From: Xanthomonas sacchari
Lineage (GTDB): Bacteria > Pseudomonadota > Gammaproteobacteria > Xanthomonadales > Xanthomonadaceae
Direction: 5' to 3'
Length of the DNA stretch: 64,000 nucleotides
NCBI RefSeq assembly: GCF_040529065.1
Contig: NZ_CP132343.1
Location: 682,001-746,000 of the forward strand
Below the pieces are notes generated by a model. The model saw only the letters and a program-made list of their open reading frames with translations. It made no database searches and was not told where the DNA came from. Within the stretch, counting starts at the first letter, position 1. Every line of letters begins with the position of its first letter. Made by a program: the position numbers and the translations under genes. Shown piece after piece: positions 53,705-62,689 of this stretch.

Positions 53705-54396
53705 GTCCGTTCGCCACCGCCGCCACCGGCTTCTTTCGCAATCTCGATGCCGGCAAGTGGAGCGAGATCGGCCGCGCCACCGTCGATACGCTGCTGATGC
53801 TCGGCGGCTCGCTGCCGCTGACCCTGCTGATCGGCCTGCCGCTGGGCGTGCTGCTGTTCCTCACCGGCCCGCGCCAGACCCACCAGAAGCCGCTGCTGTA
53901 CGGCGGCCTGGCGCTGGTCATCAACGTGCTGCGCTCGGTGCCCTTCATCATCCTGATGATCGCGATGATCCCGCTGACGCTGTGGGCGATGGGCACCTCG
54001 CTGGGCGTGCGCGGCGCGATCCTGCCGCTGGTGGTGGGCGCGGCGCCGTTCTACGCGCGGCTGGTGGAGACCGCGCTGCGCGAAGTGGACCGCGGCGTGG
54101 TCGAGGCCAGCCTGGCGATGGGTGCGACCACCTGGCAACTGGTGACGCGGGTGCTGCTGCCGGAAGCGCGGCCTGGGCTGATCGCCGGCGCCACGGTGAC
54201 CACCATCGCCCTGATCGGCTTCACCGCGATGGGCGGCGCGATCGGCTCCGGCGGCCTCGGCGACCTGGCCTACCGCGACGGCTACCAGCGCTCGCACGCC
54301 GACGTGGCCCTGGTGACGGTGGTGATCCTGTTGCTGCTGGTGCAGGCGCTGCAGATGCTCGGCGACCGCCTGGTCGCGCACTACAGCCGGCGCTGA
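53701..54396 (+). CDS. metI: Methionine ABC transporter permease MetI
   Basis: A 231-residue permease with about five transmembrane helices. The cytoplasmic EAA motif region is [35 protein letters not shown], which contacts MetN. Other conserved segments are [19 protein letters not shown] and [25 protein letters not shown]. It imports methionine through the inner membrane with MetN and MetQ. A REP dimer separates it from metQ, so expression of metQ relative to metNI may be uneven. Confidence 0.92.
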   Translation: MSPFATAATGFFRNLDAGKWSEIGRATVDTLLMLGGSLPLTLLIGLPLGVLLFLTGPRQTHQKPLLYGGLALVINVLRSVPFIILMIAMIPLTLWAMGTSLGVRGAILPLVVGAAPFYARLVETALREVDRGVVEASLAMGATTWQLVTRVLLPEARPGLIAGATVTTIALIGFTAMGGAIGSGGLGDLAYRDGYQRSHADVALVTVVILLLLVQALQMLGDRLVAHYSRR

Positions 54397-54412
54397 TGTC
54401 CTGCGTACCGCG

Positions 54413-54474
54413 GTAGCAGCGGCTTCAGCCGCGACCCCGACCGGTGAGCGGTCGCGGCTGAAACCGCTCCTGCG
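54413..54474. repeat. REP dimer D, inside the met operon
   Basis: GTAGCAGCGGCTTCAGCCGC and the inverse GCGGCTGAAACCGCTCC are opposed. Both arms carry single mismatches to the consensus. It lies between metI and metQ, where it could act on mRNA stability. Confidence 0.8.
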
Positions 54475-54573
54475 CGCATGGATCGCCCCGCCTGCACGGC
54501 CGTCTGCTAGCGTGCACGCATCGCGGCCGCGGGTCGCGCTCCTCCACTCCCCCCGTTTCTCCGGATACCTGCC

Positions 54574-55377
54574 ATGACCCGATTCCCGTTCCGCCTCCTG
54601 CTCGCCAGCGCCGTGCTCGTGCTCGGCGGCTGCGGCAAGCCCGATGCCGGCGCCGCCGGCGACCACCTCAGCGTCGCCGCCACCGCGGTGCCGCACGCCG
54701 AGATCCTGGAGGTGGTCAAGCCGATGCTGGAGCAGCAGGGGCTGACCCTGGACGTGCGCGTGTTCAACGACTACGTGCAGCCCAACGACCAGGTGGTGCA
54801 GAAGCAGATCGACGTGAACTACTTCCAGACCGAGCCCTACCTGCAGGCCTACAACCGCGACCGCAAGAGCGACCTGGTCACCGTGGTCGGCGTGCACATC
54901 GAGCCGTTCGGCGCCTATTCGCGCCGCTACAAGTCGCTGGACGCGCTGCCGCAGGGCGCCGACGTGGTGATCCCCAACGACCCCAGCAACAACAGCCGCG
55001 CGCTGATCCTGCTGGACAAGGCCGGGGTCATCAAGCTCAAGGATCCGAGCAATGCGCTGTCCACCCAGCGCGACATCGTCGCCAATCCCAAGCAGCTGAA
55101 GTTCCGCGAGCTGGATTCGGCGATGCTGCCGCGGGTGCTGGACCAGGTCGACCTGGCGCTGATCAACACCAACTACGCGCTCGACGCCGGCCTCAATCCG
55201 ACCCGCGACGCGCTGGCGATCGAGAGCAAGGATTCGCCGTACGTGAACTTCCTGGTCGCACGTCCCGACAACAAGGACGATCCGCGCGTGCAGAAGCTGG
55301 CCAAGGCGCTGACCAGCCCGGAAGTGAAGGCCTTCATCCAGCGCAAGTACCAGGGCGCCGTACTGCCGGCGTTCTGA
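54574..55377 (+). CDS. metQ: Methionine-binding lipoprotein MetQ
   Basis: A 267-residue periplasmic lipoprotein with lipobox LVLGGC (Cys20). The NlpA/MetQ fold is clear: LSVAATAVPHAEILEVVKP, then VRVFNDYVQPNDQVVQKQIDVNYFQTEPYL, the GVHIEPFGAYSRRYKSL segment and INTNYALDAGLNPTRDAL near the end. It delivers methionine to MetNI. About 180 bases and a REP lie between metI and this gene. Confidence 0.93.
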   Translation: MTRFPFRLLLASAVLVLGGCGKPDAGAAGDHLSVAATAVPHAEILEVVKPMLEQQGLTLDVRVFNDYVQPNDQVVQKQIDVNYFQTEPYLQAYNRDRKSDLVTVVGVHIEPFGAYSRRYKSLDALPQGADVVIPNDPSNNSRALILLDKAGVIKLKDPSNALSTQRDIVANPKQLKFRELDSAMLPRVLDQVDLALINTNYALDAGLNPTRDALAIESKDSPYVNFLVARPDNKDDPRVQKLAKALTSPEVKAFIQRKYQGAVLPAF

Positions 55378-55390
55378 TCGGCCTGCGCGC

Positions 55391-55954
55391 ATGCCGCTGC
55401 TGCTGGCCATTCCGCTGGCGATCGTGATCGCGCTGGCGGTGACCGCGGTGCTGTTGCCGCTGTCGCTGCTGCAGCGCTTTCGTGTCGGTACTGCGCGGCG
55501 TCAGGCGCGTGGCTGGCTGGTCGCGGTGCAGCTATGGTCGGCGCTGCTGTCCAGCGGCGTGCTGCTCGTCTTTGCCGTGATCGCCGGGCACTGGTGGCCG
55601 GACGCCGCTATGTACGCACTGGCGGGCTGGGGCTGCGGCGTGCTGTTGGGTGCGCTCGGCATCGGCGTCACCCGCTTCGAACCGCTGCCGCACGGCCTGC
55701 ACTACACGCCGAACCTATGGTTGGTGTTGGGCCTGACCGCGCTGGTGGCGGTGCGCATCGGCGCCGGGCTGTGGCAGGGCTGGCGCAGCCTCGTCGATGG
55801 CGCGGCCTGGCCGACGCAGGGCTGGATGAGCCACGCCAGCCTGCTGGCCGCCGCCGCGTTGCTGCTCGGCTATGCCTGCGCCTACGCCTGGTTGTTGCGG
55901 CGGCGCCTGCGTCGTTTCGACCGCTACCGCGGTTTCGATCGCTCGCCGCGCTGA
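55391..55954 (+). CDS. DUF1453-like multi-pass membrane protein
   Basis: A 187-residue inner-membrane protein of about five transmembrane helices (LLLAIPLAIVIALAVTAVLLP at the start, VQLWSALLSSGVLLVFAVIA, YALAGWGCGVLLGALGIG, LWLVLGLTALVAVRIGAGL and LLAAAALLLGYACAYAWLL), with an arginine-rich C-terminal tail. The layout fits the DUF1453 family of small proteobacterial membrane proteins, function unknown. It starts 14 bases after metQ, so it is probably transcribed with it. Confidence 0.7.
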   Translation: MPLLLAIPLAIVIALAVTAVLLPLSLLQRFRVGTARRQARGWLVAVQLWSALLSSGVLLVFAVIAGHWWPDAAMYALAGWGCGVLLGALGIGVTRFEPLPHGLHYTPNLWLVLGLTALVAVRIGAGLWQGWRSLVDGAAWPTQGWMSHASLLAAAALLLGYACAYAWLLRRRLRRFDRYRGFDRSPR

Positions 55955-56020
55955 CGGCGAGCGCGCCTGCGGGCTCGCGCGATGCCGTTTTGCTGATCGC
56001 GCTCCAATCCAGCGCACGCA

Positions 56021-56052
56021 CAAAAACAAACGGGCCCTTTCGGGCCCGTTTG
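56021..56052 (-). terminator. Strong rho-independent terminator of ompW
   Basis: On the minus strand an 11-base-pair stem (CAAACGGGCCC/GGGCCCGTTTG, loop of four) is followed by TTTTT. It lies 24 bases past the ompW stop and may also stop transcripts from the left. Confidence 0.88.
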
Positions 56053-56075
56053 CGTAAGCACTGGAGACGGAACGC

Positions 56076-56705
56076 TTAGAAGCGCGCGCCGACGCCGAAG
56101 CTGAACAGCCACGGATCCAGCTTCAGGTCTTCGCCGGTGCCTTCGCCGGCGACCTTCAGCTCCGGACGCGAGCGCATGTAGCGCGCGTCGGCACGGGCGA
56201 ACCAGGTGGAGTTGATGTTCATGTCCACGCCGACGGTGCCGATGGCGCCCTTGGCGGTGTCCAGGCTGACGTGCTGGTCGGCGTTGAGGCCGGCGAGCTT
56301 CTCGTTGCTGAAGTTGGACTCGTAGTAACCGACGCCGACGAACGGACGGAACACGTTGTCCGCCTGGCCGAAGTGGTACTGGCCGCTCAGCGCGATCGGC
56401 TGCTGCTCGACGGTGCCGACCTTGCCGATGCCGTCGGCCTTGACGCGGTGGTTGAACTTGTCGGCAGCGCCCCACAGTTCGACCGCCCAGTTGTCGTCGA
56501 TCAGCCAGCTGGCGCTGATGGTCGGCGCCGGGCCGCCATCGACGTCGAGGCCGGCCGCCGGCTTGGAGTGCGGGTCGAGCAGGGTCGCGCTGCCGACGAC
56601 GGAGAAGTGCTTGCCGGACGCGGTATCGGCATCCTGTGCGAATGCGGCGGGCGCAAACGCAAGGGCGGACACGACAGCCAGGCTCAGGATCTGAATGGAC
56701 CGCAT
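56076..56705 (-). CDS. ompW: Outer-membrane protein OmpW
   Basis: A 209-residue eight-stranded beta-barrel protein. The signal peptide is MRSIQILSLAVVSALAFAPAAFA. Family features are GKHFSVVGSATLLDPHS at the first strand, NWAVELWGAADKFNH, the periplasmic turn PFVGVGYYES, and the C-terminal SFGVGARF ending in phenylalanine, as needed for BAM-mediated insertion. OmpW proteins carry small hydrophobic molecules or respond to stress. The start has good signal-peptide properties at 56705. Confidence 0.9.
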   Translation of the reverse strand: MRSIQILSLAVVSALAFAPAAFAQDADTASGKHFSVVGSATLLDPHSKPAAGLDVDGGPAPTISASWLIDDNWAVELWGAADKFNHRVKADGIGKVGTVEQQPIALSGQYHFGQADNVFRPFVGVGYYESNFSNEKLAGLNADQHVSLDTAKGAIGTVGVDMNINSTWFARADARYMRSRPELKVAGEGTGEDLKLDPWLFSFGVGARF

Positions 56706-56887
56706 GGGATATCTCCTCATCTTTTTCTTGTGGGGCCACGGGAGTGGGCGCGCACACCGTATCGATGAGAAGATGAATCGTTGCCGACCCTCGCCGGACC
56801 AATGCAGACGACGTTCAGCCACATGCGCTCTGCGCTTGAAATAACGAGGTTTTAAGACTTTTGGCTGTTCATCCAGATGCGCACGAC

Positions 56888-57424
56888 GTGACGACGCAGC
56901 CGTTGCTGCAGGGTCTGCCCGCGCAAATACGCGACGATTGCCGGGTGCTGCTGCTCGGCTCCATGCCCGGTGCGGCATCGTTGCAGCAGGCGCGCTACTA
57001 CGCGCATCCGCGCAATCGGTTCTGGCCGCTGATGGCGGCGCTGTGCGGTTTCGATCCGGCACTCGACACAGAAGCGCGCATGCAGGCATTGCACGAAGCC
57101 GGCGTCGGCCTGTGGGATGTCATCGGCCAGTGCCGGCGCCGCGGCAGCCTGGATGCGGCGATCGTGCGCGGCAGCGAAGTGCCCAATGCCTTGCCCGAGC
57201 GTATCGCACAGTTGCCGCAACTGCGCGTCATCGCCTGCAATGGCGCGGCGGCGGCGCAGGCGTTCGCGCGCTTCGTGCAGCCGCAGTTGCCGCCGCGCGA
57301 TCCGCCGCTGGTGCTGTTGTCGTTGCCTTCGAGCAGTCCGGCCAATGCCGCCTTCGCCTGGTCACGCTTGCTGCAGGCGTGGGCTCCGCTGCAGCACTGG
57401 CTGTGCGCGTCGAAGGTCCGCTAA
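56888..57424 (+). CDS. DNA-deoxyinosine (hypoxanthine) glycosylase, UDG family 6-like
   Basis: A 178-residue small UDG-superfamily protein that would remove hypoxanthine from deaminated DNA. The family-6 motif is LLLGSMPGAASLQQARYYAHPRNRFW, with the NxFW-type substrate pocket. The second motif near the C terminus reads VLLSLPSSSPANAAF, the place of the SPS signature. GTG at 56888 is used here; a TTG at 56861 would add nine residues and is an alternative. It lies beside ompW in divergent orientation. Confidence 0.82.
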   Translation: MTTQPLLQGLPAQIRDDCRVLLLGSMPGAASLQQARYYAHPRNRFWPLMAALCGFDPALDTEARMQALHEAGVGLWDVIGQCRRRGSLDAAIVRGSEVPNALPERIAQLPQLRVIACNGAAAAQAFARFVQPQLPPRDPPLVLLSLPSSSPANAAFAWSRLLQAWAPLQHWLCASKVR

Positions 57425-57455
57425 TTGAAGGGTGCCTCCCGCAGGCGGCACCTGC

Positions 57456-57521
57456 GTAGGAGCGGCTTCAGCCGCGGCGAGGCTCTCCCCGCAACGCTGT
57501 CGCGGCTGAAGCCGCTCCTAC
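57456..57521. repeat. REP dimer E
   Basis: GTAGGAGCGGCTTCAGCCGC and its inverse CGGCTGAAGCCGCTCCTAC face each other, each with an intact head. It lies 31 bases after the glycosylase stop. Confidence 0.88.
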
Positions 57522-57585
57522 GCGAGACGGCGCGCTGTACGGGAAAAACAGGTGATTGGCGGTGCTCTGGCGTCGCGCCGATCGA

Positions 57586-58329
57586 TCAGCGCCGCGCGCG
57601 CAGGCGCAGCCACAGGGTCTGCAGCGCCAGCACGGCGGCGAGCAGCAAGGCCACCCATGCCGCGGTCTGCGCACCCGCCAGCGTGCTCTCGGCCTGCTTG
57701 ACGTAGACCGCCGCCAGCGCCCACAGCGCCGCCGCCGCATAGGCGAGGTTGCCGCGCATCGCCCGGTTCACGCCCAGCAGCAGCGCCGCCGCCAGCGCGA
57801 ACAGCACCAGGCTCCACGGCAGCATCCGCTCGGTCGAGAGCCAGCGATAGGCCACGATGACCTGCGCGGTGTTCAGGAACGCCGCCAGCGACAGCCAGCC
57901 GGCATGCAGCGACAGCGGCAGCCACGCCCACAGGGTCTGGCCGGGCTCGGCTGACGGATCGCGCGACAGCCGCAGCGCGGCCAGCAGCGTCGCCGCCAGC
58001 GCGGTCCAGATCACCGCCAGCGCCAGCAGGAAGTGCTGTTGCGAGAACACCGGCATCCACGCCGCGGTCAGCGCGAAGCCCAGCGCCGCCGGTCCCCGCA
58101 CCTGCGCCAGCGCGCTGCCGCGACGGCGCCGCCCGCTGCATTGCCACAGGCCGAAGGCCAGGTCGAGCAGGAAGATCACGCCCCAGATCGCGAAGGCATA
58201 GCCTGCGGCGACGATCAGGGTGGGGTAGCGGTCGGAAATGGCGCCATTGGTCGGGCCGAAGGCGCCGCGTTGCCCGAACCAGGCGACCAGCGGCATCGCC
58301 AACGCCATCAACAGCACCAGGATCCGCAT
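57586..58329 (-). CDS. Multi-pass membrane protein (tryptophan-rich sensory protein-like)
   Basis: A 247-residue inner-membrane protein with seven or eight hydrophobic helices (MRILVLLMALAMPLVAWFGQ at the start, AGYAFAIWGVIFLLDLAFGLW, AAWMPVFSQQHFLLALAVIW, LPLSLHAGWLSLAAFLNTAQV). Tryptophans cluster in the helices (WGVIF, AWMPV, WAWLPLSLHAGW), as in the TspO-related and larger tryptophan-rich groups. The precise family is not certain. It is convergent with the glycosylase gene. Confidence 0.72.
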   Translation of the reverse strand: MRILVLLMALAMPLVAWFGQRGAFGPTNGAISDRYPTLIVAAGYAFAIWGVIFLLDLAFGLWQCSGRRRRGSALAQVRGPAALGFALTAAWMPVFSQQHFLLALAVIWTALAATLLAALRLSRDPSAEPGQTLWAWLPLSLHAGWLSLAAFLNTAQVIVAYRWLSTERMLPWSLVLFALAAALLLGVNRAMRGNLAYAAAALWALAAVYVKQAESTLAGAQTAAWVALLLAAVLALQTLWLRLRARR

Positions 58330-58549
58330 GCCCGCCCTCCGGAAATCTGCGGCGAGCCTAGCCGCGGCGCCGTGAAGGCGGCGCACCGGCGGCGGGCGCC
58401 GCGGGTGCGCAACATGCGCCGGCGTACTGTCCGCCGGCAGCGCCCGCGCCCGCTGGCGATCGGGCTTTTTTGCCCGGCAAAGGTTGGCGCTGCGGCTGCG
58501 GGCCGCCACAATAGGGGTTTCCCCCTCATCAGTTGCCGGAGTTCCCCGC

Positions 58550-60304
58550 ATGGCCGAAATCAAGGAAGCACTTGTCCCCGATATCGGTGACTACAGCGAC
58601 GTCCCGGTAATCGAAGTGCTGGTGGCCGTCGGCGACACGGTGAAGAAGGACCAGAGCCTGGTCACGCTGGAGTCGGACAAGGCGACGATGGAAGTGCCGT
58701 CGCCGTTCGCCGGCGTGGTCAAGGAGATCAAGGTCAAGGTCGGCGACAGCCTGTCCGAGGGCAAGGTGGTGGCGCTGATCGAAGTGGCCGAGGGCGGCGC
58801 CAGTGCCGCAGCCGCCGCGCCTGCGGCCGCCAAGGCCACGCCCGCGCCGGCCCAGCAGGCCGCCGCCCCGGCCGCCGCGCCCGCGCAGAACGCGGTCAAG
58901 CCGGCCCCGGCCGCTGCCGCGCCCGCCGGTGTGGTCGAGGCGCGGGTGCCGGACATCGGCGACTACAGCGACGTGCCGGTGATCGAGGTGCTGGTCGCGG
59001 TCGGCGACACGGTCAAGAAGGACCAGGGCCTGGTCACCCTGGAGTCGGACAAGGCGACGATGGAAGTGCCCTCGTCGGTGGCCGGTGTGGTCAAGGAGCT
59101 CAAGGTCAAGGTCGGCGACAGTCTGTCCGAGGGCAAGGTGGTGGCGCTGATCGAGGTAGCCGGCAGCGATGCCGACGCGCTGGCCGCGTCCGCGGTCCAG
59201 CCCAGCGCCGAGACCGGCGGCGGCGTGGAGCCGGTGCCGACCTCGTCCGCGCCGGACAAGCTGGCCCAGCGCGAGATCGCCCAGGTCCAGGCGACGGCGC
59301 CGGCCAAGGCCGCCGCGCCGTCCGCCACCCAGAGCAGCCCGCCGGTGGCGTTCGACGCCGACAGCGTGCTGCCGCAGAAGGTGCCCTACGCCAGCCCGGC
59401 GGTGCGCGTGTTCGCCCGCGAACTCGGCGTGGACCTGTTCCAGGTCAGCGGCTCGGAGCAGGGCGGCCGCATCACCAAGGACGACGTGCAGCGCTACGTC
59501 AAGGCCGCGCTGTCCGGCGCCGCGCCGGCCGCCGCCGGTGCCGCGCCCGCCGCAGGCGGCAATGGCCTGAACCTGCTGCCGTGGCCGAAGGTGGACTTCG
59601 CCAAGTTCGGCGAGGTCGAGGTCAAGCCGCTGTCGCGGATCAAGAAGATCTCCGGCGCCAACCTGGCGCGCAACTGGGCGATGATCCCGCACGTCACCCA
59701 GTTCGAGCAGGCCGACATCACCGACCTGGAAGCGCTGCGCGTGGCGCTGAACAAGGAAAACGAGAAGGCCGGCATCAAGCTGACCATGCTCGCCTTCCTG
59801 CTCAAGGCCAGCGCCGCGGCGCTGAAGCAGTTCCCCGAGTTCAACGCCTCGCTCGATGCCAGCGGCGAGAACCTGACCCTGAAGAAATACTTCCACATCG
59901 GGTTTGCCGCCGACACCCCGAACGGGCTGGTGGTGCCGGTGATCCGCGATGTGGACAAGAAGGGCGTGGTCGAGCTGGCGCGCGAGAGCGGCGAGCTGGC
60001 CAAGAAGGCGCGCGACGGCAAGCTCGGCCCGGCCGACATGAGCGGCGGCTGCTTCTCGATCAGTTCGCTCGGCGGCATCGGCGGCACCGCCTTCACCCCG
60101 ATCGTCAATGCGCCGGAGGTGGCGATCCTGGGCGTGTCCAAGTCGTCGATCCAGCCGGTCTGGAACGGCAAGGAATTCGCGCCGAAGCTGATGCTGCCGC
60201 TGTCGTTGAGCTACGACCACCGGGTCATCGACGGCGCCGCCGCCGCGCGCTTCACCACCTACCTGAGCCAGGTGCTGGCGGACATGCGCCGCGTGCTGCT
60301 GTAA
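58550..60304 (+). CDS. aceF: Pyruvate dehydrogenase E2, dihydrolipoyl acetyltransferase
   Basis: A 584-residue E2 core protein. Two lipoyl domains occupy residues about 1-85 and 130-212, each with the lipoylated lysine in ESDKATMEVPS. Ala/Pro-rich linkers separate them. The peripheral-subunit-binding domain is VPYASPAVRVFARELGVDLFQVSGSEQGGRITKDDV. The catalytic domain ends with YDHRVIDGAAAARF (HxxxDG). The two lipoyl modules are almost identical in the DNA, so recombination between them is possible. E1 (aceE) is not in the window, unlike in enteric aceEF-lpd operons. Confidence 0.95.
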   Translation: MAEIKEALVPDIGDYSDVPVIEVLVAVGDTVKKDQSLVTLESDKATMEVPSPFAGVVKEIKVKVGDSLSEGKVVALIEVAEGGASAAAAAPAAAKATPAPAQQAAAPAAAPAQNAVKPAPAAAAPAGVVEARVPDIGDYSDVPVIEVLVAVGDTVKKDQGLVTLESDKATMEVPSSVAGVVKELKVKVGDSLSEGKVVALIEVAGSDADALAASAVQPSAETGGGVEPVPTSSAPDKLAQREIAQVQATAPAKAAAPSATQSSPPVAFDADSVLPQKVPYASPAVRVFARELGVDLFQVSGSEQGGRITKDDVQRYVKAALSGAAPAAAGAAPAAGGNGLNLLPWPKVDFAKFGEVEVKPLSRIKKISGANLARNWAMIPHVTQFEQADITDLEALRVALNKENEKAGIKLTMLAFLLKASAAALKQFPEFNASLDASGENLTLKKYFHIGFAADTPNGLVVPVIRDVDKKGVVELARESGELAKKARDGKLGPADMSGGCFSISSLGGIGGTAFTPIVNAPEVAILGVSKSSIQPVWNGKEFAPKLMLPLSLSYDHRVIDGAAAARFTTYLSQVLADMRRVLL

Positions 60305-60436
60305 GCCCTGTCGTCACGGCGCCGCGTCCGTCGCGGCGCCGGTTTTCCCCCACCTGCGCGCGCCGCCTGTTTGCGCGGTCGCGCCGACGAACTGCAAACG
60401 CCCCTCGCCGCGGCGAAGGGCCACAGGAGAAGCTGC

Positions 60437-62236
60437 ATGGCGGTCATTGAGGTCAAGGTCCCGGATATCGGCGACTACAGCGACGTTCCGGTCATCGAGG
60501 TGCTGGTCGCCGTCGGCGACACGGTGAAGAAGGACCAGGGCCTGGTGACGCTGGAGTCGGACAAGGCCACGCTGGAAGTGCCGTCCGCGGCCGCCGGCGT
60601 GATCAAGGAGCTGAAGGTCAAGCTCGGCGACACCCTGTCCGAGGGCGCGGTGATCGCGCTGCTGGAGACCGCCGATGGCGCCGCTGCCGGCGCGCCCGCC
60701 GCGGCCCCGGCCGACGTGCCGGCCAGCAAGCCGCCGGTGGCGCCGTCGCACCGCGCCCCGGCCGAGCCGCCGGCACCGAAGCCGGCGCTGGCCAGCGGTA
60801 AGCCCGCCGACATCGAATGCAAGATGGTGGTGCTCGGCGCCGGCCCCGGCGGCTACACCGCCGCGTTCCGTGCCGCCGACCTGGGCCTGGACACGGTGCT
60901 GATCGAGCGCTACGCCAGCCTCGGCGGCGTCTGCCTCAACGTCGGCTGCATCCCCTCCAAGGCGCTGCTGCATGCGGCCGCGGTGATCGACGAGGTCGCC
61001 CATGCCGGCGACTTCGGCGTGGACTTCGGCAAGCCCAAGATCACCCTGGACAAGCTGCGCGAGTACAAGGAGAAGGTGGTCGGCAAGCTCACCGGCGGCC
61101 TGGCCAGCATGGCCAAGCAGCGCAAGGTGCGCACAGTCACCGGCGTGGCGTCGTTCGTGTCGCCGAACGAGCTGGAGATCGTGGGCGCCGACGGCAAGAC
61201 CCAATTGCTGCGCTTCGAGCACTGCATCGTCGCCGCTGGCTCGCAGGCGGTGAAGCTGCCGAACTTCCCGTGGGACGACAAGCGGATGATGGACTCCACC
61301 GACGCGCTGGAACTGCAGGAGATCCCCAAGACCCTGCTGGTGGTCGGCGGCGGCATCATCGGCCTGGAAATGGCCACCGTATACAGCGCGCTGGGCAGCA
61401 AGGTCACCGTGGTCGAGTTCATGGACCAGTTGATGCCGGGCGCCGACAAGGACCTGGTCAAGCCGCTGGCGGACCGCTTGAAGAAGCAGGGCGTGGAGGT
61501 CCATCTCAAGACCAAGGCGGCCGAGGTCAAGGCCGACAAGAAGGGCATCACCGTCTCCTTCGAGGCCGCCACCGCGGGCGAGACGCCGGCGCTGGCCGCC
61601 ACCACCTACGACCGCGTGCTGGTCGCGGTGGGCCGCGCGCCCAACGGCAAGAAGATCGGCGCCGACAAGGCCGGCATCAACGTCACCGAGCGCGGCTTCA
61701 TTCCGGTCGACCGGCAGATGCGCACCAACGTGCCGCACATCTTCGCCATCGGCGACATCGTCGGTAACCCGATGCTGGCGCACAAGGCCACCCACGAGGG
61801 CAAGCTGGCCGCGGAAGTGGCTGCCGGCGAGAAGAAGGAGTGGGTGGCGCGGGTGATCCCGTCGGTGGCTTACACCAACCCGGAAATCGCCTGGGTCGGC
61901 GTCACCGAGACCGAGGCCAAGGCCAAGGGGCTGAAGGTCGGCGTGGCCAAGTTCCCGTGGGCGGCCAGCGGCCGCGCCATCGGCATCGGCCGCACCGAGG
62001 GCTTCACCAAGCTGATCTTCGACGAGGAGACGCACCGCATCATCGGCGGCGCGATCGTCGGCGTGCACGCCGGCGACCTGCTGGCCGAGATCGGCCTGGC
62101 GATCGAGATGGGCGCCGAGGCCGAGGACATCGGCCACACCATCCACGCGCATCCGACCCTGAGCGAGTCGGTCGGCATGAGCGCCGAGGTCTACGACGGC
62201 ACCATCACCGACCTGTACATCCCCAAGAAGAAGTGA
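60437..62236 (+). CDS. lpdA: Dihydrolipoyl dehydrogenase with N-terminal lipoyl domain
   Basis: A 599-residue E3 subunit. The first about 80 residues are a lipoyl domain (MAVIEVKVPDIGDYSDVPVIEV, lipoyl Lys in ESDKATLEVPS), followed by a Pro/Ala linker and a full flavoprotein. FAD-binding is MVVLGAGPGGYTAAFRAADLG, the redox-active disulfide GGVCLNVGCIPSKALLHAA, the NAD-binding LLVVGGGIIGLEMATVYSALG, and the C-terminal catalytic HAHPTLSES. E3 with its own lipoyl domain is seen in several proteobacteria. The ATG at 60437 has a CAGGAGA site. Confidence 0.95.
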   Translation: MAVIEVKVPDIGDYSDVPVIEVLVAVGDTVKKDQGLVTLESDKATLEVPSAAAGVIKELKVKLGDTLSEGAVIALLETADGAAAGAPAAAPADVPASKPPVAPSHRAPAEPPAPKPALASGKPADIECKMVVLGAGPGGYTAAFRAADLGLDTVLIERYASLGGVCLNVGCIPSKALLHAAAVIDEVAHAGDFGVDFGKPKITLDKLREYKEKVVGKLTGGLASMAKQRKVRTVTGVASFVSPNELEIVGADGKTQLLRFEHCIVAAGSQAVKLPNFPWDDKRMMDSTDALELQEIPKTLLVVGGGIIGLEMATVYSALGSKVTVVEFMDQLMPGADKDLVKPLADRLKKQGVEVHLKTKAAEVKADKKGITVSFEAATAGETPALAATTYDRVLVAVGRAPNGKKIGADKAGINVTERGFIPVDRQMRTNVPHIFAIGDIVGNPMLAHKATHEGKLAAEVAAGEKKEWVARVIPSVAYTNPEIAWVGVTETEAKAKGLKVGVAKFPWAASGRAIGIGRTEGFTKLIFDEETHRIIGGAIVGVHAGDLLAEIGLAIEMGAEAEDIGHTIHAHPTLSESVGMSAEVYDGTITDLYIPKKK

Positions 62237-62297
62237 CGCCCCTGCATGCGACCGTGCCGCCAGGTGCGGTGCGGTCGCCACCGGGGTGAACCGACGC

Positions 62298-62585
62298 ATG
62301 GAGGTTGACGTGGGGCAGGGCACCCTGTGTCCCGAACTGCAGGCGCTGCTGCAGCGCGAACTGGCCGGCGGCAACCGCATCGCCGAGCCGCCGCGCCGGA
62401 CCGACTGGCCGCATCCAGGCTCGGTGTTCGTCTCGCTGAAGCGCGACTTGCGCAGCGACGTGGCGTCGCTGCCGGCATCGGTGCAACACGCGATCTGCAC
62501 CGACCCGCACTACGGCTGGCACGACGAGTGCTACTGCACGACGCACCGGCACCTGCTGGTGGCCGGGGCGACCAAGCCGCCCTGA
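62298..62585 (+). CDS. Hypothetical protein
   Basis: A 95-residue protein following lpdA. It reads MEVDVGQGTLCPELQALLQREL, then WPHPGSVFVSLKRDLRSDVASLP and a Cys/His-containing end (HAICTDPHYGWHDECYCTTHRHLL), which may bind metal through four cysteines or histidines. GGTGA precedes the ATG at 62298; a GTG at 62286 would add four residues. No family is recognised. It may be transcribed with aceF-lpdA. Confidence 0.6.
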   Translation: MEVDVGQGTLCPELQALLQRELAGGNRIAEPPRRTDWPHPGSVFVSLKRDLRSDVASLPASVQHAICTDPHYGWHDECYCTTHRHLLVAGATKPP

Positions 62586-62623
62586 ACTCGCCGAATCGGC
62601 GACATTGCATGCCTGCAGGAACG

Positions 62624-62655
62624 CGAAAGGCCCGCACATGGCGGGCCTTTCGTTT
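62624..62655. terminator. Bidirectional terminator between lpdA-side genes and the barrel protein
   Basis: CGAAAGGCCCGC and GCGGGCCTTTCG pair over 12 bases around ACATG, with TTT following on the plus strand. It lies between convergent genes and probably ends both transcripts. Confidence 0.82.
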
Positions 62656-62689
62656 ACAACGCGCGCTTGCGGCGCGCGTGGGGCGTCGA

